Assembly: GCA_030706105.1 (NCBI GenBank)
Contig: JAUZPC010000126.1
Location: 1-7,662, forward strand
Origin: Bacteroidota bacterium
GTDB lineage: Bacteria > Bacteroidota > Ignavibacteria > Ignavibacteriales > Ignavibacteriaceae
Reading direction: 5' to 3'
Length of the DNA stretch: 7,662 nucleotides
Part shown: one piece after another, positions 1-7,042 of the stretch
Position numbering within the stretch: the stretch's first letter is position 1
How the letters are laid out: each line of letters begins with the position of its first letter
Notes under the pieces: model-generated
What the model was told of the DNA's origin: nothing
What the model saw: the letters and a program-made list of their open reading frames with translations, nothing else
Database searches by the model: none
Translations under genes and position numbers: made by a program

Positions 1-4
1 CGAA

Positions 5-1495
5 CTAATTTTTTGTGTGGCAATCGCTACAGTTCATTTCTGTTAAAGCCTTCCCTATTTCAACCGGGTGTTTGTATTCCAAGCCGGCTGCCGAATACAT
101 TGGAGTTTCATTTTCATATTGTTGAGAGATGATAGTATGACACAAGTTACAATCTTTAGAAATCACTTTCCCATCAGAGCTTTTATGAAGACCGTCATGG
201 CACCTGAAGCACCCCGGGGCAAACATATGCCCGACCTGCATAGGGTATTTCCTCCAACTGACCCCCATCTCCGGGAAATAATTCCGTTCATAAATATGCT
301 TAAGCTGTTCTACTGCCTCTGATATGCCATTCCGCTGATTTTTATAAACATCAGGATAATTAGTCCTGTAGAAATCTTCCACTAAAGCTTTTATCCCTTC
401 CAAGCCCTCTTGCTTGCTTTTGTATGTTTTGTCCAAAGCCTGGAGACTGATACTTTTTATGTAAGGAAGCTCTTTTTTTATCAAGCCGATTGACATGTAG
501 TTATTAACGGATACAGATGAAGGATTGTAAATATGAGCAGGATGATTATGGCAGTCTATACAATCCATTGTCCTGATTTCCAATTTACTTAATTCTTCCT
601 TTGAAGGTAAATTCTTTGTAGTTTTAAAAACTATGTCCTTACCATCCTTCACTCTTTTTATTACAACCGGAATTTCCATCCTTTTATCATCTGATGAAAT
701 ATATCTGACTTCATTTTCTAAATTAACATGCCAATGGATACCGGATGTTAATCCTGTTTCCGGATTACCTTCGCCAATTTTAAGCGCCAGTTTAATTGTC
801 CACTTTGAGTTATTCTCATCATTTAAAAAATAACTGGTAGTTCTGAGTTTTTCATTATAAAATTTCTTTGTCCAATGGCATTGTTCGCATGTTTCTCTCG
901 CCGGCCTTAAATTATGAATTGGAGTAGGTATAGGTCTTGGATATTTGTTAAATAAAACCGAATATACCTGATAACTTCCGGATAGTTTTGATTTTACAAA
1001 CCATCCTGTTCCCGCCCCTATATGGCAGGTTACACAGCCAACTTTGGAGTGCGGGGACCCTTGATATGCATTATATTCCGGTTCCATAACTTTATGGCAA
1101 ACCATCCCGCAGAACTGGTCTGATTCGGTATATTCATAGGCCTTGAAACTCCCGAAAGCAGTAAATACTAACAGTAATATTGTTCCGCATACAAAGAAAA
1201 GAAAAGCAGTGCGATGCTTTGGATTATTTAAATCTATTACAGGAAGAACGGCAGTGGGTTTACCCGATTTAATCCTTTTATGTTCTCTATAAATACCATA
1301 TGCAATTAAAAGCAGTCCAAACACCAAAGCAGACGGGAGAATAATAAATGTAATAATGCCCATATAAGGATTTTGATCTTTTGCAAAAATATCAAGAATT
1401 ATCAAGAAAAGTATAAGCCCAAAGCTTATAGCAGATATTACAGCACCTGCCATAGTTACAGGATTATAAACCGAGTCAGGAAATCTCTTTTTCAT
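5..1495 (-). CDS. 7-heme NapC/NirT-type membrane cytochrome c, ImcH-like layout
   Basis: Likely an inner-membrane quinol dehydrogenase passing electrons to periplasmic carriers. Numbered from the ATG at 1495 (496 aa): membrane helices at about 15-36, 44-69 and 95-115, then a periplasmic heme domain. Heme motifs: an unusual CX3CH at 129-134, followed by CXXCH at 154, 203, 312, 429, 449 and 489, seven in all. The first two with the following Met (M137) resemble the NapC/NirT/NrfH core; the other hemes and the long 210-310 insert are extra. Seven hemes behind three helices is the layout of Geobacter ImcH (family knowledge); one-to-one orthology is inference. An in-frame TTG at 1504 directly abuts the AAGGA ribosome site, whereas the ATG at 1495 is 9 nt from it, so ATG is preferred. 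The stop is TAG at 5-7. It follows the b/c fusion gene by under 30 bp, so they are almost certainly co-transcribed. Confidence 0.94.
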   Translation of the reverse strand: MKKRFPDSVYNPVTMAGAVISAISFGLILFLIILDIFAKDQNPYMGIITFIILPSALVFGLLLIAYGIYREHKRIKSGKPTAVLPVIDLNNPKHRTAFLFFVCGTILLLVFTAFGSFKAYEYTESDQFCGMVCHKVMEPEYNAYQGSPHSKVGCVTCHIGAGTGWFVKSKLSGSYQVYSVLFNKYPRPIPTPIHNLRPARETCEQCHWTKKFYNEKLRTTSYFLNDENNSKWTIKLALKIGEGNPETGLTSGIHWHVNLENEVRYISSDDKRMEIPVVIKRVKDGKDIVFKTTKNLPSKEELSKLEIRTMDCIDCHNHPAHIYNPSSVSVNNYMSIGLIKKELPYIKSISLQALDKTYKSKQEGLEGIKALVEDFYRTNYPDVYKNQRNGISEAVEQLKHIYERNYFPEMGVSWRKYPMQVGHMFAPGCFRCHDGLHKSSDGKVISKDCNLCHTIISQQYENETPMYSAAGLEYKHPVEIGKALTEMNCSDCHTKN

Positions 1496-1522
1496 AAAAT
1501 TCAATCCTTATAATTCACATCA

Positions 1523-3733
1523 TCATTTATCATCACTTTCATCTTTTGTACTTTCACTTTTACCATTATCAACGGTTGGTTTACTAATTTTACTCTTTTC
1601 TTCATCCTCCATAATTTTCAATAATTCCAAAGGATGTTCTTCCATCATTTCGGACTCAGACAACGTACCGGTAAGCCAAGCCAGATTCATAGGATAAGCA
1701 TCAGGATTAAAAATTATAAAATAAAAATGCCAGACTACTATTGCTAAAAAGGCAAGCCATGCCTCATAATAGTGAATAGTCCTAGCGATGTCATAACCAA
1801 GTTTTGAGAAAAGCCCAATAAAAGTATTATCGAACCACATTAAAACTCCGGTTAATGTCATAACAATAGTGCCCCAAACGAGCGCCCAGTATTCGCTTTT
1901 CTCTATATATGTGAAACGACCGAACTTAGGTTTTGTTTTGGAAAACCCAAAATTATATTTGAATACGGCGATTGCATCAGTTAAATCACTAAACCGAGGC
2001 AAGAGATCATATATTAGACTTCTTCCCCGCTTTGTGAAAATAACATAAACCAAGTGATACAAGCACGACGTTACCATTGCAACGGCAGCAGTCCGATGTA
2101 TAATGCTTCTAATTTCAAATAGGTTCTGGCTTAATCCACGAATACCCACAACCCACCACGCATCGGGAAACCTTAACATAAAGCCGGTAATTACAAGCAC
2201 CATAAAACTTACCGCCATTGATATATGCTGTATTCTTTCACTTACACTCATTCTTAAATAAAGATGATGCCCAAGATGTTCCTCATGGATATAGCCTTTC
2301 CGAATAAGAATTCTCCTCCTGGATTTTTTAATAAAATCAGCAATATTGTGAATAAACATACCGCCAATAATTACTATAATCAGAATTATATAAGAAGTTG
2401 ATATCCAATACAGAGCCGGTTCTGTCTTTGATGTAACATTTAAGTGTACAAAGCCCTCTGCGAATCTTTGATTTGCACCGGGATGACATCTGCCGCATGT
2501 TTTGGCAAGATTCCTTTTATTAACTCTTGAAGTTGGATCGCTTGAAGGTTTAATATCATGCGCTCCGTGGCAGCTTGCGCAGTTAGCAGCAGAAAGAGAG
2601 CCGCCTTTTACTGCAAGTCCATGATAACTTTCGTCGTAGGATTCAATTCTATTAGTTGCTATCCCATACTTTTCATTTAATTTTACTGAACCGTGACAAG
2701 GTGAACAAACCTGACGGGAAAGATTTGCAAATGCAACAGGTGATTTTGGATCATTATGCTTTAATATATTATGCTCACCATGGCAGTTAGTACAAACCGG
2801 CGCATCCATATTCCCTTTACTTACCGAAACACCATGAATGCTTGATTTATATTCTTCGGCAATTGCACTATGGCACTTACCGCATGTGTTTGGTAAATTT
2901 AACCTATTAACTGAGGAAGTAGGATCTGAGCCATTTTTCATATTATGCGGTGTATGGCAGTCAATACATCCGGCAGCTTTATCATTACCGTTAGTAATTG
3001 CTTTACCGTGAACACTCGTTTCAAACGATTTTACAAAATTTGCCGAAGGCGATGATTTATCTCTAATATCTGTATTATATTGGTGGCAGGACAAACATAA
3101 TTTTTCCTGGACTTTTTTAAGTTCGACTGCCGACATATTTTCAGATGGTCTTACTATCGGATTCTTATGACAAGTTAAGCACGTCGGGGCCCCTTCAACT
3201 TTATTAATAAACGCCTTATAATGTGCTGAAGTAATATAAACTTTTTTTTCTGCTGTATGACAGTCCCCGCAAGCCTGCGTCAAATTTATAGTATTAAATT
3301 TTGAACCGGACTGTCTTGGCGATACGACATCATGAGTTCCGTGGCATTGCTTGCATGAGACATCAATTCCGCCTGCTATTCCCTTTGCCTTAAGTATCTG
3401 AGGATGAAAAGTATGCCTTGCCGGTGCATCTTTATGGCACATTTTGCAGTCAATCGGTTCTATCTTTTCCTTATGCGGAATGTTCCCCGCATCAAAATTA
3501 ACATGACAGGAAATACAGGAAAGTTTTTTATGAGTTGATTTAAGAAGTATATTTTGATTAATAAAAATTGATACAGTCTTTCCCTTTCTTTCCATAGTTA
3601 AAGAGCTGTCACTATGGCATGATAAGCAGTCTTCATTTGTCTGAGCCGCAACCGGATAGTAGCAGAAAAAGGTAATGGCAAAAAAGATGAAATAGCCAAT
3701 ATTACTTTTTGTTGTGCTGTAATACTCTTTCAA
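1523..3733 (-). CDS. 13-heme cytochrome c fused to b561/FdnI-type cytochrome b, CbcL-like
   Basis: Predicted membrane quinol:cytochrome oxidoreductase, 736 aa. Residues 1-30 are a signal peptide (hydrophobic stretch 12-30, cleavage near AA-Q at 30/31). Thirteen CXXCH motifs begin at 36, 73, 96, 127, 155, 185, 213, 256, 284, 314, 343, 385 and 413; the later ones fall in repeated di-heme modules. A helix at 441-461 leads to a basic cytoplasmic loop (469-480), then four helices at about 504-521, 546-566, 614-634 and 656-677. His503, His546 or His560, His654 and His669 are candidate b-heme ligands; the 15-residue spacing of the last pair fits formate dehydrogenase gamma (FdnI). The C-tail is charged and cytoplasmic. 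The start is TTG at 3733: GGAG lies 6 nt upstream, a stop codon lies five codons upstream, and the next Met comes after heme 1. Architecture matches Geobacter CbcL but with more hemes. First gene of the respiratory operon. Confidence 0.95.
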   Translation of the reverse strand: MKEYYSTTKSNIGYFIFFAITFFCYYPVAAQTNEDCLSCHSDSSLTMERKGKTVSIFINQNILLKSTHKKLSCISCHVNFDAGNIPHKEKIEPIDCKMCHKDAPARHTFHPQILKAKGIAGGIDVSCKQCHGTHDVVSPRQSGSKFNTINLTQACGDCHTAEKKVYITSAHYKAFINKVEGAPTCLTCHKNPIVRPSENMSAVELKKVQEKLCLSCHQYNTDIRDKSSPSANFVKSFETSVHGKAITNGNDKAAGCIDCHTPHNMKNGSDPTSSVNRLNLPNTCGKCHSAIAEEYKSSIHGVSVSKGNMDAPVCTNCHGEHNILKHNDPKSPVAFANLSRQVCSPCHGSVKLNEKYGIATNRIESYDESYHGLAVKGGSLSAANCASCHGAHDIKPSSDPTSRVNKRNLAKTCGRCHPGANQRFAEGFVHLNVTSKTEPALYWISTSYIILIIVIIGGMFIHNIADFIKKSRRRILIRKGYIHEEHLGHHLYLRMSVSERIQHISMAVSFMVLVITGFMLRFPDAWWVVGIRGLSQNLFEIRSIIHRTAAVAMVTSCLYHLVYVIFTKRGRSLIYDLLPRFSDLTDAIAVFKYNFGFSKTKPKFGRFTYIEKSEYWALVWGTIVMTLTGVLMWFDNTFIGLFSKLGYDIARTIHYYEAWLAFLAIVVWHFYFIIFNPDAYPMNLAWLTGTLSESEMMEEHPLELLKIMEDEEKSKISKPTVDNGKSESTKDESDDK
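2483..3016 (-). repeat. Three tandem di-heme modules within the 13-heme cytochrome
   Basis: Protein-level repeat covering residues 240-417 of the fusion cytochrome. Each roughly 50-residue module (240-288, 298-347, 369-417) has the order S-x-H-G, a Gly-rich turn, CXXCH followed closely by H-(N/D)-(I/M), then (S/N)-D-P-x-S-x-V, N-L and a second CXXCH. A more diverged fourth copy lies at residues about 110-159 (3257-3406). This indicates growth of the heme chain by internal duplication. The repeat is evident in the amino acids; I did not measure nucleotide identity. Confidence 0.8.
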
Positions 3734-3750
3734 TTTAATCTCCGATCACT

Positions 3751-3765
3751 TGTTACCGATTAACA
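3751..3765. promoter_or_regulatory. TGTTA-N5-TAACA palindrome in the cytochrome leader
   Basis: A perfect 5+5 inverted repeat with a CCGAT spacer lies 18 bp upstream of the TTG start of the b/c fusion gene and about 30 bp downstream of the proposed -10 box. Its position in the leader would suit a repressor site. The arms are short and I recognise no regulator for it, so chance occurrence in AT-rich DNA is quite possible. Confidence 0.25.
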
Positions 3766-3794
3766 TTTATTTCACATTTGGCAGCCGACACCTC

Positions 3795-3824
3795 AGTATA
3801 ATGCTAAGAAATAGCTACTGGAAA
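3795..3824 (-). promoter_or_regulatory. Possible sigma70-like promoter of the cytochrome operon
   Basis: On the minus strand TATACT (3795-3800) is five-of-six to TATAAT, with a weak -35 TTTCCA (3819-3824) at an 18-bp spacer. It would start transcription near 3788, giving a leader of about 55 nt before the TTG start. The -10 is fair and the -35 poor; AT-rich DNA yields such matches by chance. Confidence 0.28.
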
Positions 3825-4090
3825 AATACTTATCTTATCAGAAATCAATGTATTTAATTTCATTAATTATTATGATAAAAGCAAATGGATTAACGCACAT
3901 CAGAGTATAAGGGATCACAGTTATTTTGAGCCCGTATCTTCAATCGGATTTTTTCCGGTTAGTTAGGTGAAGAGAAAGCAAAGGAATAACAACAAAGTAT
4001 CGTTTTTATATGGAAGAAATGTTTTCATTTTTACAGACTTGCACATTACCAAAACAATGATTGGTTAAAATTTACAGCTTAGCAGGATAT

Positions 4091-4123
4091 AAAAAAGCCC
4101 CTGCAATTATTAATTACAGAGGC
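4091..4123 (-). terminator. Rho-independent terminator of the metal-transport operon
   Basis: Read on the minus strand, GCCTCTG-TAATT, an AAT loop, and AATTG-CAGGGGC form a 12-bp stem (two G-T pairs) at 4097-4123, followed immediately by TTTTTT (4091-4096). It begins 22 bp after the stop codon of the MgtE-N/CBS gene. There is no T-tract on the other side, so it acts in the minus direction and separates the metal unit from the cytochrome unit. Confidence 0.92.
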
Positions 4124-4145
4124 ATTGTATAAACAAAAAAAGATA

Positions 4146-5429
4146 TTATTCTAAGAACCTGTGTTTCAGGTTTAGCATATCTCTGCTGGTAAGGACACCA
4201 AGCACTTTATCTTCATCATTAACAACCGGAATTGCTCTAAGGTCGTACCTTTTAAACATCTCTATTGCTTCAGAAAGGTTATCATCTTCATTAAGAGTTA
4301 TAACTATATCAGTCATAATATCAAGCAAAAGGAAATTATCTTCAGCCATCAATACTTCTTTAATATCCACAACTCCGGCTAATTTACTTTCTTCATCAAG
4401 AACGTACAGGTAAGTAATAACATCTTTATCCTTTGCAGTTTTCCTGTATATTTCCAAAGCTTCACCAACGGTTTGCTTAGGGGTAAATGTTAAAAAGCTT
4501 AACGTTGTAAAATTGATAATATTTTCTTCCTGTTGCTCCAAATTTGCTTTTACTTTTTCCTGATTTTCAGCATCAAGCATGCTTACAATAATATCTCTTT
4601 CGTCGGACGGCAATACAGCCAATATGTCCGCGGCCTGAGCCGGCGTCATATCATTAATAAGTTTGGCGGCCTTCTCTTTAGTTAAAGCTATAACAATATC
4701 TCTCTGTACATTAGGATCAATCTCTTCCAAAGTATCGGAAGCATGCTCAAGTTCAAGGTTATCAATAATATCAACACGTTGTTCCGGCTCTAATTCCTCA
4801 AGGATGTCAGCTAAATCAACAGGGTGCATATCTGAAAGCTTTTCCTTTAGAACATTTAACTTTATGTTCCCCTTAAAGCTGCTTATATGTTCAGGCAGCG
4901 GCTGAATGTACGTCCATGAAATAATTTGTTCGCTGATATCTTCATTTTTATAAATAAGATTTGCTAACCCCTTTAATCCGACCCTTCTTAAACGTCCATA
5001 TTTACTTAGATCAACCTCACTGACAAGCAGTCTGCCATTTACTTCAACTAGTTTTATATCGTAAACAACCTCTACCTCCCTGCCTTCCACGTCTAAAACT
5101 TTTTTATCTAAGATATAGTCTTTAAGCAGAATTTTTTCTTCTGCAGCATTGTTAATATAATTATTCAGGTCGCCATTATTTATATCAATTTTTTTTGAAC
5201 TCCAATCAGCAACTAAATTCCAGGGTATAACAAGCGGGGGGCGCCCGAACTTTCTTGTAATATAGAGATGGGTAACTTCCGGGAGCCTGCCGGTTTCTAC
5301 AATTACAAAATCGTTTAATTTACCGTCAACAACATGACCCTTAACAGATAATCTGGCACCTAAAATTTCACTTAGGAAAACATTTTTTTCAAATGTGACT
5401 GGTTTATTTCCGTTAATTACTTCCATCAT
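4146..5429 (-). CDS. PRC-barrel / MgtE-N / CBS-pair soluble protein, putative cation sensor
   Basis: A 427-aa protein with no signal peptide or membrane helix, so cytoplasmic. Residues about 16-85 and 100-160 look like two PRC-barrel-type beta domains (e.g. G-x-V-V-D-G-K-L near 31-38 and D-V-E-G-R-E-V near 113-119). Residues about 195-300 are an MgtE intracellular N domain with helical repeats of the HPVDLADILEELEPEQR type (202-218) and again PAQAADIL (263-270). Residues about 306-365 and 368-425 are two CBS domains (LRAIPVVN at 397-404). In MgtE Mg2+ channels the N and CBS domains bind Mg2+ and gate the pore; here the five-helix pore is absent. Its ATG overlaps the upstream stop as ATGA, implying translational coupling; a second ATG at 5426 is an equal start candidate. 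I infer that it senses divalent cations and regulates the co-encoded Nramp transporter. Domains are confident, the partner role is not shown. Confidence 0.93.
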   Translation of the reverse strand: MMEVINGNKPVTFEKNVFLSEILGARLSVKGHVVDGKLNDFVIVETGRLPEVTHLYITRKFGRPPLVIPWNLVADWSSKKIDINNGDLNNYINNAAEEKILLKDYILDKKVLDVEGREVEVVYDIKLVEVNGRLLVSEVDLSKYGRLRRVGLKGLANLIYKNEDISEQIISWTYIQPLPEHISSFKGNIKLNVLKEKLSDMHPVDLADILEELEPEQRVDIIDNLELEHASDTLEEIDPNVQRDIVIALTKEKAAKLINDMTPAQAADILAVLPSDERDIIVSMLDAENQEKVKANLEQQEENIINFTTLSFLTFTPKQTVGEALEIYRKTAKDKDVITYLYVLDEESKLAGVVDIKEVLMAEDNFLLLDIMTDIVITLNEDDNLSEAIEMFKRYDLRAIPVVNDEDKVLGVLTSRDMLNLKHRFLE

Positions 5430-5650
5430 TCTGCCTTTCCCGTAATAACAACGATAATAAATTTATACACAATTATAACGATAAGAGCCATTAAATAGAC
5501 CCTTAATACTACTAATGCTATTCTTACAACCGGTTTACTGCTTGTATGAGGAGTACGGTATTTTTCGTTAATAATGTTAACCTGCTTTGCCGTATTGTTA
5601 AAAATATTTTTAATACCATTTATAAAAAATTCATAAAACTTTTTAAACAT
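5426..5650 (-). CDS. Small single-pass membrane protein between Nramp and MgtE-N genes
   Basis: Family not recognised. The 74-residue product (from the ATG at 5650) has an amphipathic, Lys/Phe/Asn-rich N-terminal half, a polar middle with K-Y-R-T-P-H around 30-36, and one hydrophobic segment at about 42-68 rich in Val, Ile and Leu, ending G-K-A-E. An in-frame ATG at 5656 is only 1 nt from the GAGG ribosome site; the ATG at 5650 has a 7-nt gap and is preferred. The ribosome site lies just after the Nramp stop (12 bp between genes), and its own stop overlaps the next start as ATGA. This coupling on both sides argues for a real gene and for a job with its neighbours, perhaps a transporter subunit or a membrane tether for the CBS protein. 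That role is inference only. Confidence 0.8.
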   Translation of the reverse strand: MFKKFYEFFINGIKNIFNNTAKQVNIINEKYRTPHTSSKPVVRIALVVLRVYLMALIVIIVYKFIIVVITGKAE

Positions 5651-5662
5651 TTGCATACCTCA

Positions 5663-6946
5663 TCAAAATATGTGTGGGAAAATAGTAGTAACTGCATATA
5701 GTGTTGAAACTATAATAATTAGTCCTACTATAGTAAAATTAATAATATTCTGAGTTAATGTATTGGCATATTTGCCCATAATCTTTTTATCATTTAAAAG
5801 GATAAGCAAAAACACCAAAGCAGCCGGCAATAAAGTAACTGCAAGCACCTGCACAAACAGAGTAATTATCCCAAGCGGGGCATTTGGAATAAGCACTACA
5901 CCTCCGGCAGTTAATAAAGCAAACATATATGTAATATAAAACCACGGAGCTTCTTTGATTTTTAAGTTCAATGAATGCGCCCATCCAAAGACCTCACCAA
6001 AGGCCCAAGAACTTGCTAAAGAAATACATATGGCGCCCAAGAATCCGGCGTCAAATAGACCTATTGCTAAAAGGGTCCCTAAATGATTATTTCCGTGAGA
6101 AAGGAAATAATGAGCGGCATCTGCGGCACTCTGAATTTCATTTGCGCCTGCGTGCCCGAACAAGGCTGTACCGGTTGTAACTATGCAAAACATTGCAATT
6201 AGAACCGTAAATGTGGAACCGACAAAAGTATCCACTTTACCCCAGGGTATATCTTTTTCAAGCATTCCTTTATCTACAACTGCACTTTGCTGAAAGAAAA
6301 TCATCCAGGGGGCAATTGTTGTTCCAATGTTAGCCATTAAGAAAAAGAATATCTCATTAGAAAACTTGCCTCCGGGGATTGAGGGTATAAATGTACCGCT
6401 TAATACCTGTGAGACAGTAGGATTAACAATAAAAGCTGCCGGGATATAGACTAAGTTAAAGGCACAAAACAAGAAAGCAATCTTTTCCCAGGTCCAGTAG
6501 CTTCCCTGTAAAACCATTAAAAACATAATAATTGCAACAACAAGAACAGTTATGAAGGGTGGTATATGAAAAATTGAAAGAGCTGCAGTCATACCAATAA
6601 ACTCTGTTACCAGAGTAAGCCAATCTGTAAGAATTAAATCAATTAATGAGAACCATCCCCAAAAAGGACCGAAACCATAGAAAATAGATTCTGCATGACC
6701 TTTTTTAGTAACAGCACCAAGTCTAACAGTCATTTCCTGCACAAAATATGCAACAGGCAGCAACAGCAGAATGAACCATAACAGTTCATACTTATATTTT
6801 GCACCGGTAACGGCATAAGTAGTAATACCACCCGCATCGTTATCGGCAAGCATAACAATAAGACCGGGTCCGGCAATTATAAAGTAAAGCTTTAGGGCTT
6901 TGATTATTTTTCTAAATCTGTAGAATAATTTTGCCCATATATTCAT
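5663..6946 (-). CDS. Nramp-family divalent metal transporter with atypical metal site
   Basis: A 427-aa integral membrane protein with about eleven hydrophobic segments, the normal Nramp fold and length. Numbered from the ATG at 6946, helix 1 reads G-P-G-L-I-V-M-L-A-D-N-D-A-G-G (26-40). This aligns to the canonical D-P-G-N metal motif with Asp37 kept but Pro and Asn changed to Ala38 and Gly40. Helix 6 has A-P-W (212-214) where canonical members have M-P-H, so the soft-metal Met ligand is lost. V-Q-E-M-T-V-R-L-G (69-77) and L-V-T-E-F (112-116) are further family-like blocks. It imports divalent cations with H+ in known relatives; substrate here is uncertain (Mg2+, Mn2+ or Fe2+). An upstream GTG at 6952 overlaps the GAGG ribosome site; the ATG at 6946 lies 5 nt beyond it and is the better start. 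First gene of the metal operon. Confidence 0.94.
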   Translation of the reverse strand: MNIWAKLFYRFRKIIKALKLYFIIAGPGLIVMLADNDAGGITTYAVTGAKYKYELLWFILLLLPVAYFVQEMTVRLGAVTKKGHAESIFYGFGPFWGWFSLIDLILTDWLTLVTEFIGMTAALSIFHIPPFITVLVVAIIMFLMVLQGSYWTWEKIAFLFCAFNLVYIPAAFIVNPTVSQVLSGTFIPSIPGGKFSNEIFFFLMANIGTTIAPWMIFFQQSAVVDKGMLEKDIPWGKVDTFVGSTFTVLIAMFCIVTTGTALFGHAGANEIQSAADAAHYFLSHGNNHLGTLLAIGLFDAGFLGAICISLASSWAFGEVFGWAHSLNLKIKEAPWFYITYMFALLTAGGVVLIPNAPLGIITLFVQVLAVTLLPAALVFLLILLNDKKIMGKYANTLTQNIINFTIVGLIIIVSTLYAVTTIFPHIF

Positions 6947-6993
6947 TTTCACCTCAGAGCGTTATGAGTTTTTGAATAAATATTTTTGAAAGT

Positions 6994-7004
6994 GAACAAT
7001 GTTC
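6994..7004. promoter_or_regulatory. GAACA-A-TGTTC palindrome in the Nramp leader
   Basis: A perfect 11-bp inverted repeat (5-bp arms, one central base) lies about 48 bp upstream of the Nramp ATG and downstream of the proposed -10 box. It could be an operator half of a pair with the palindrome at 7026-7037. No regulator is recognised and the arms are short. Confidence 0.22.
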
Positions 7005-7025
7005 TTCCAATAAAGATAAGTGAAA

Positions 7026-7037
7026 ATTTAGCTAAAT
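7026..7037. promoter_or_regulatory. ATTTAGCTAAAT perfect palindrome near the Nramp promoter
   Basis: A 12-bp perfect palindrome lies 5 bp downstream of a TATACT box (7043-7048, minus strand), about where transcription would begin, which is a usual place for a repressor operator. Its TTTAG/CTAAA arms are loosely reminiscent of DtxR/MntR-class metal-regulator boxes (TTAG...CTAA). That similarity is weak, and the link to metal control comes mainly from the gene downstream. Confidence 0.3.
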
Positions 7038-7042
7038 AAGGC

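Larger units (their letters stand above)
3734..4090. other. Intergenic region between the metal and cytochrome units
   Basis: This 357-bp stretch lies between the terminator of the metal operon and the cytochrome start. I see only short ORFs (20 codons or fewer) with no ribosome sites. It should hold the cytochrome promoter and leader; the candidate -10/-35 and the TGTTA-N5-TAACA palindrome are listed separately. A small hairpin (arms AATCGGA and TCCGGTT around a T-rich loop, near 3942-3960) has no adjoining T-tract on either strand, so it is not called a terminator. Confidence 0.7.

Noticed and set aside
68..833. Plus-strand ORFs of 66-84 codons opposite the NapC/NirT-type gene
   Set aside because: They lie wholly within a well-supported gene on the other strand, have no family resemblance and no ribosome site context; they are antisense shadows.
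3942..3960. AATCGGA/TCCGGTT hairpin as a terminator
   Set aside because: Short stem with one G-T pair and no T-tract after it on either strand; the T-run is in the loop.
4146..5429. Calling this gene mgtE (a Mg2+ channel)
   Set aside because: It has the N and CBS domains but none of the membrane helices that form the MgtE pore, so it cannot be a transporter by itself.
4663..6180. Other-frame ORFs at 4663-4905, 5790-5984 and 5971-6180
   Set aside because: All overlap the MgtE-N/CBS or Nramp genes in other frames, with low-complexity or unconvincing products.
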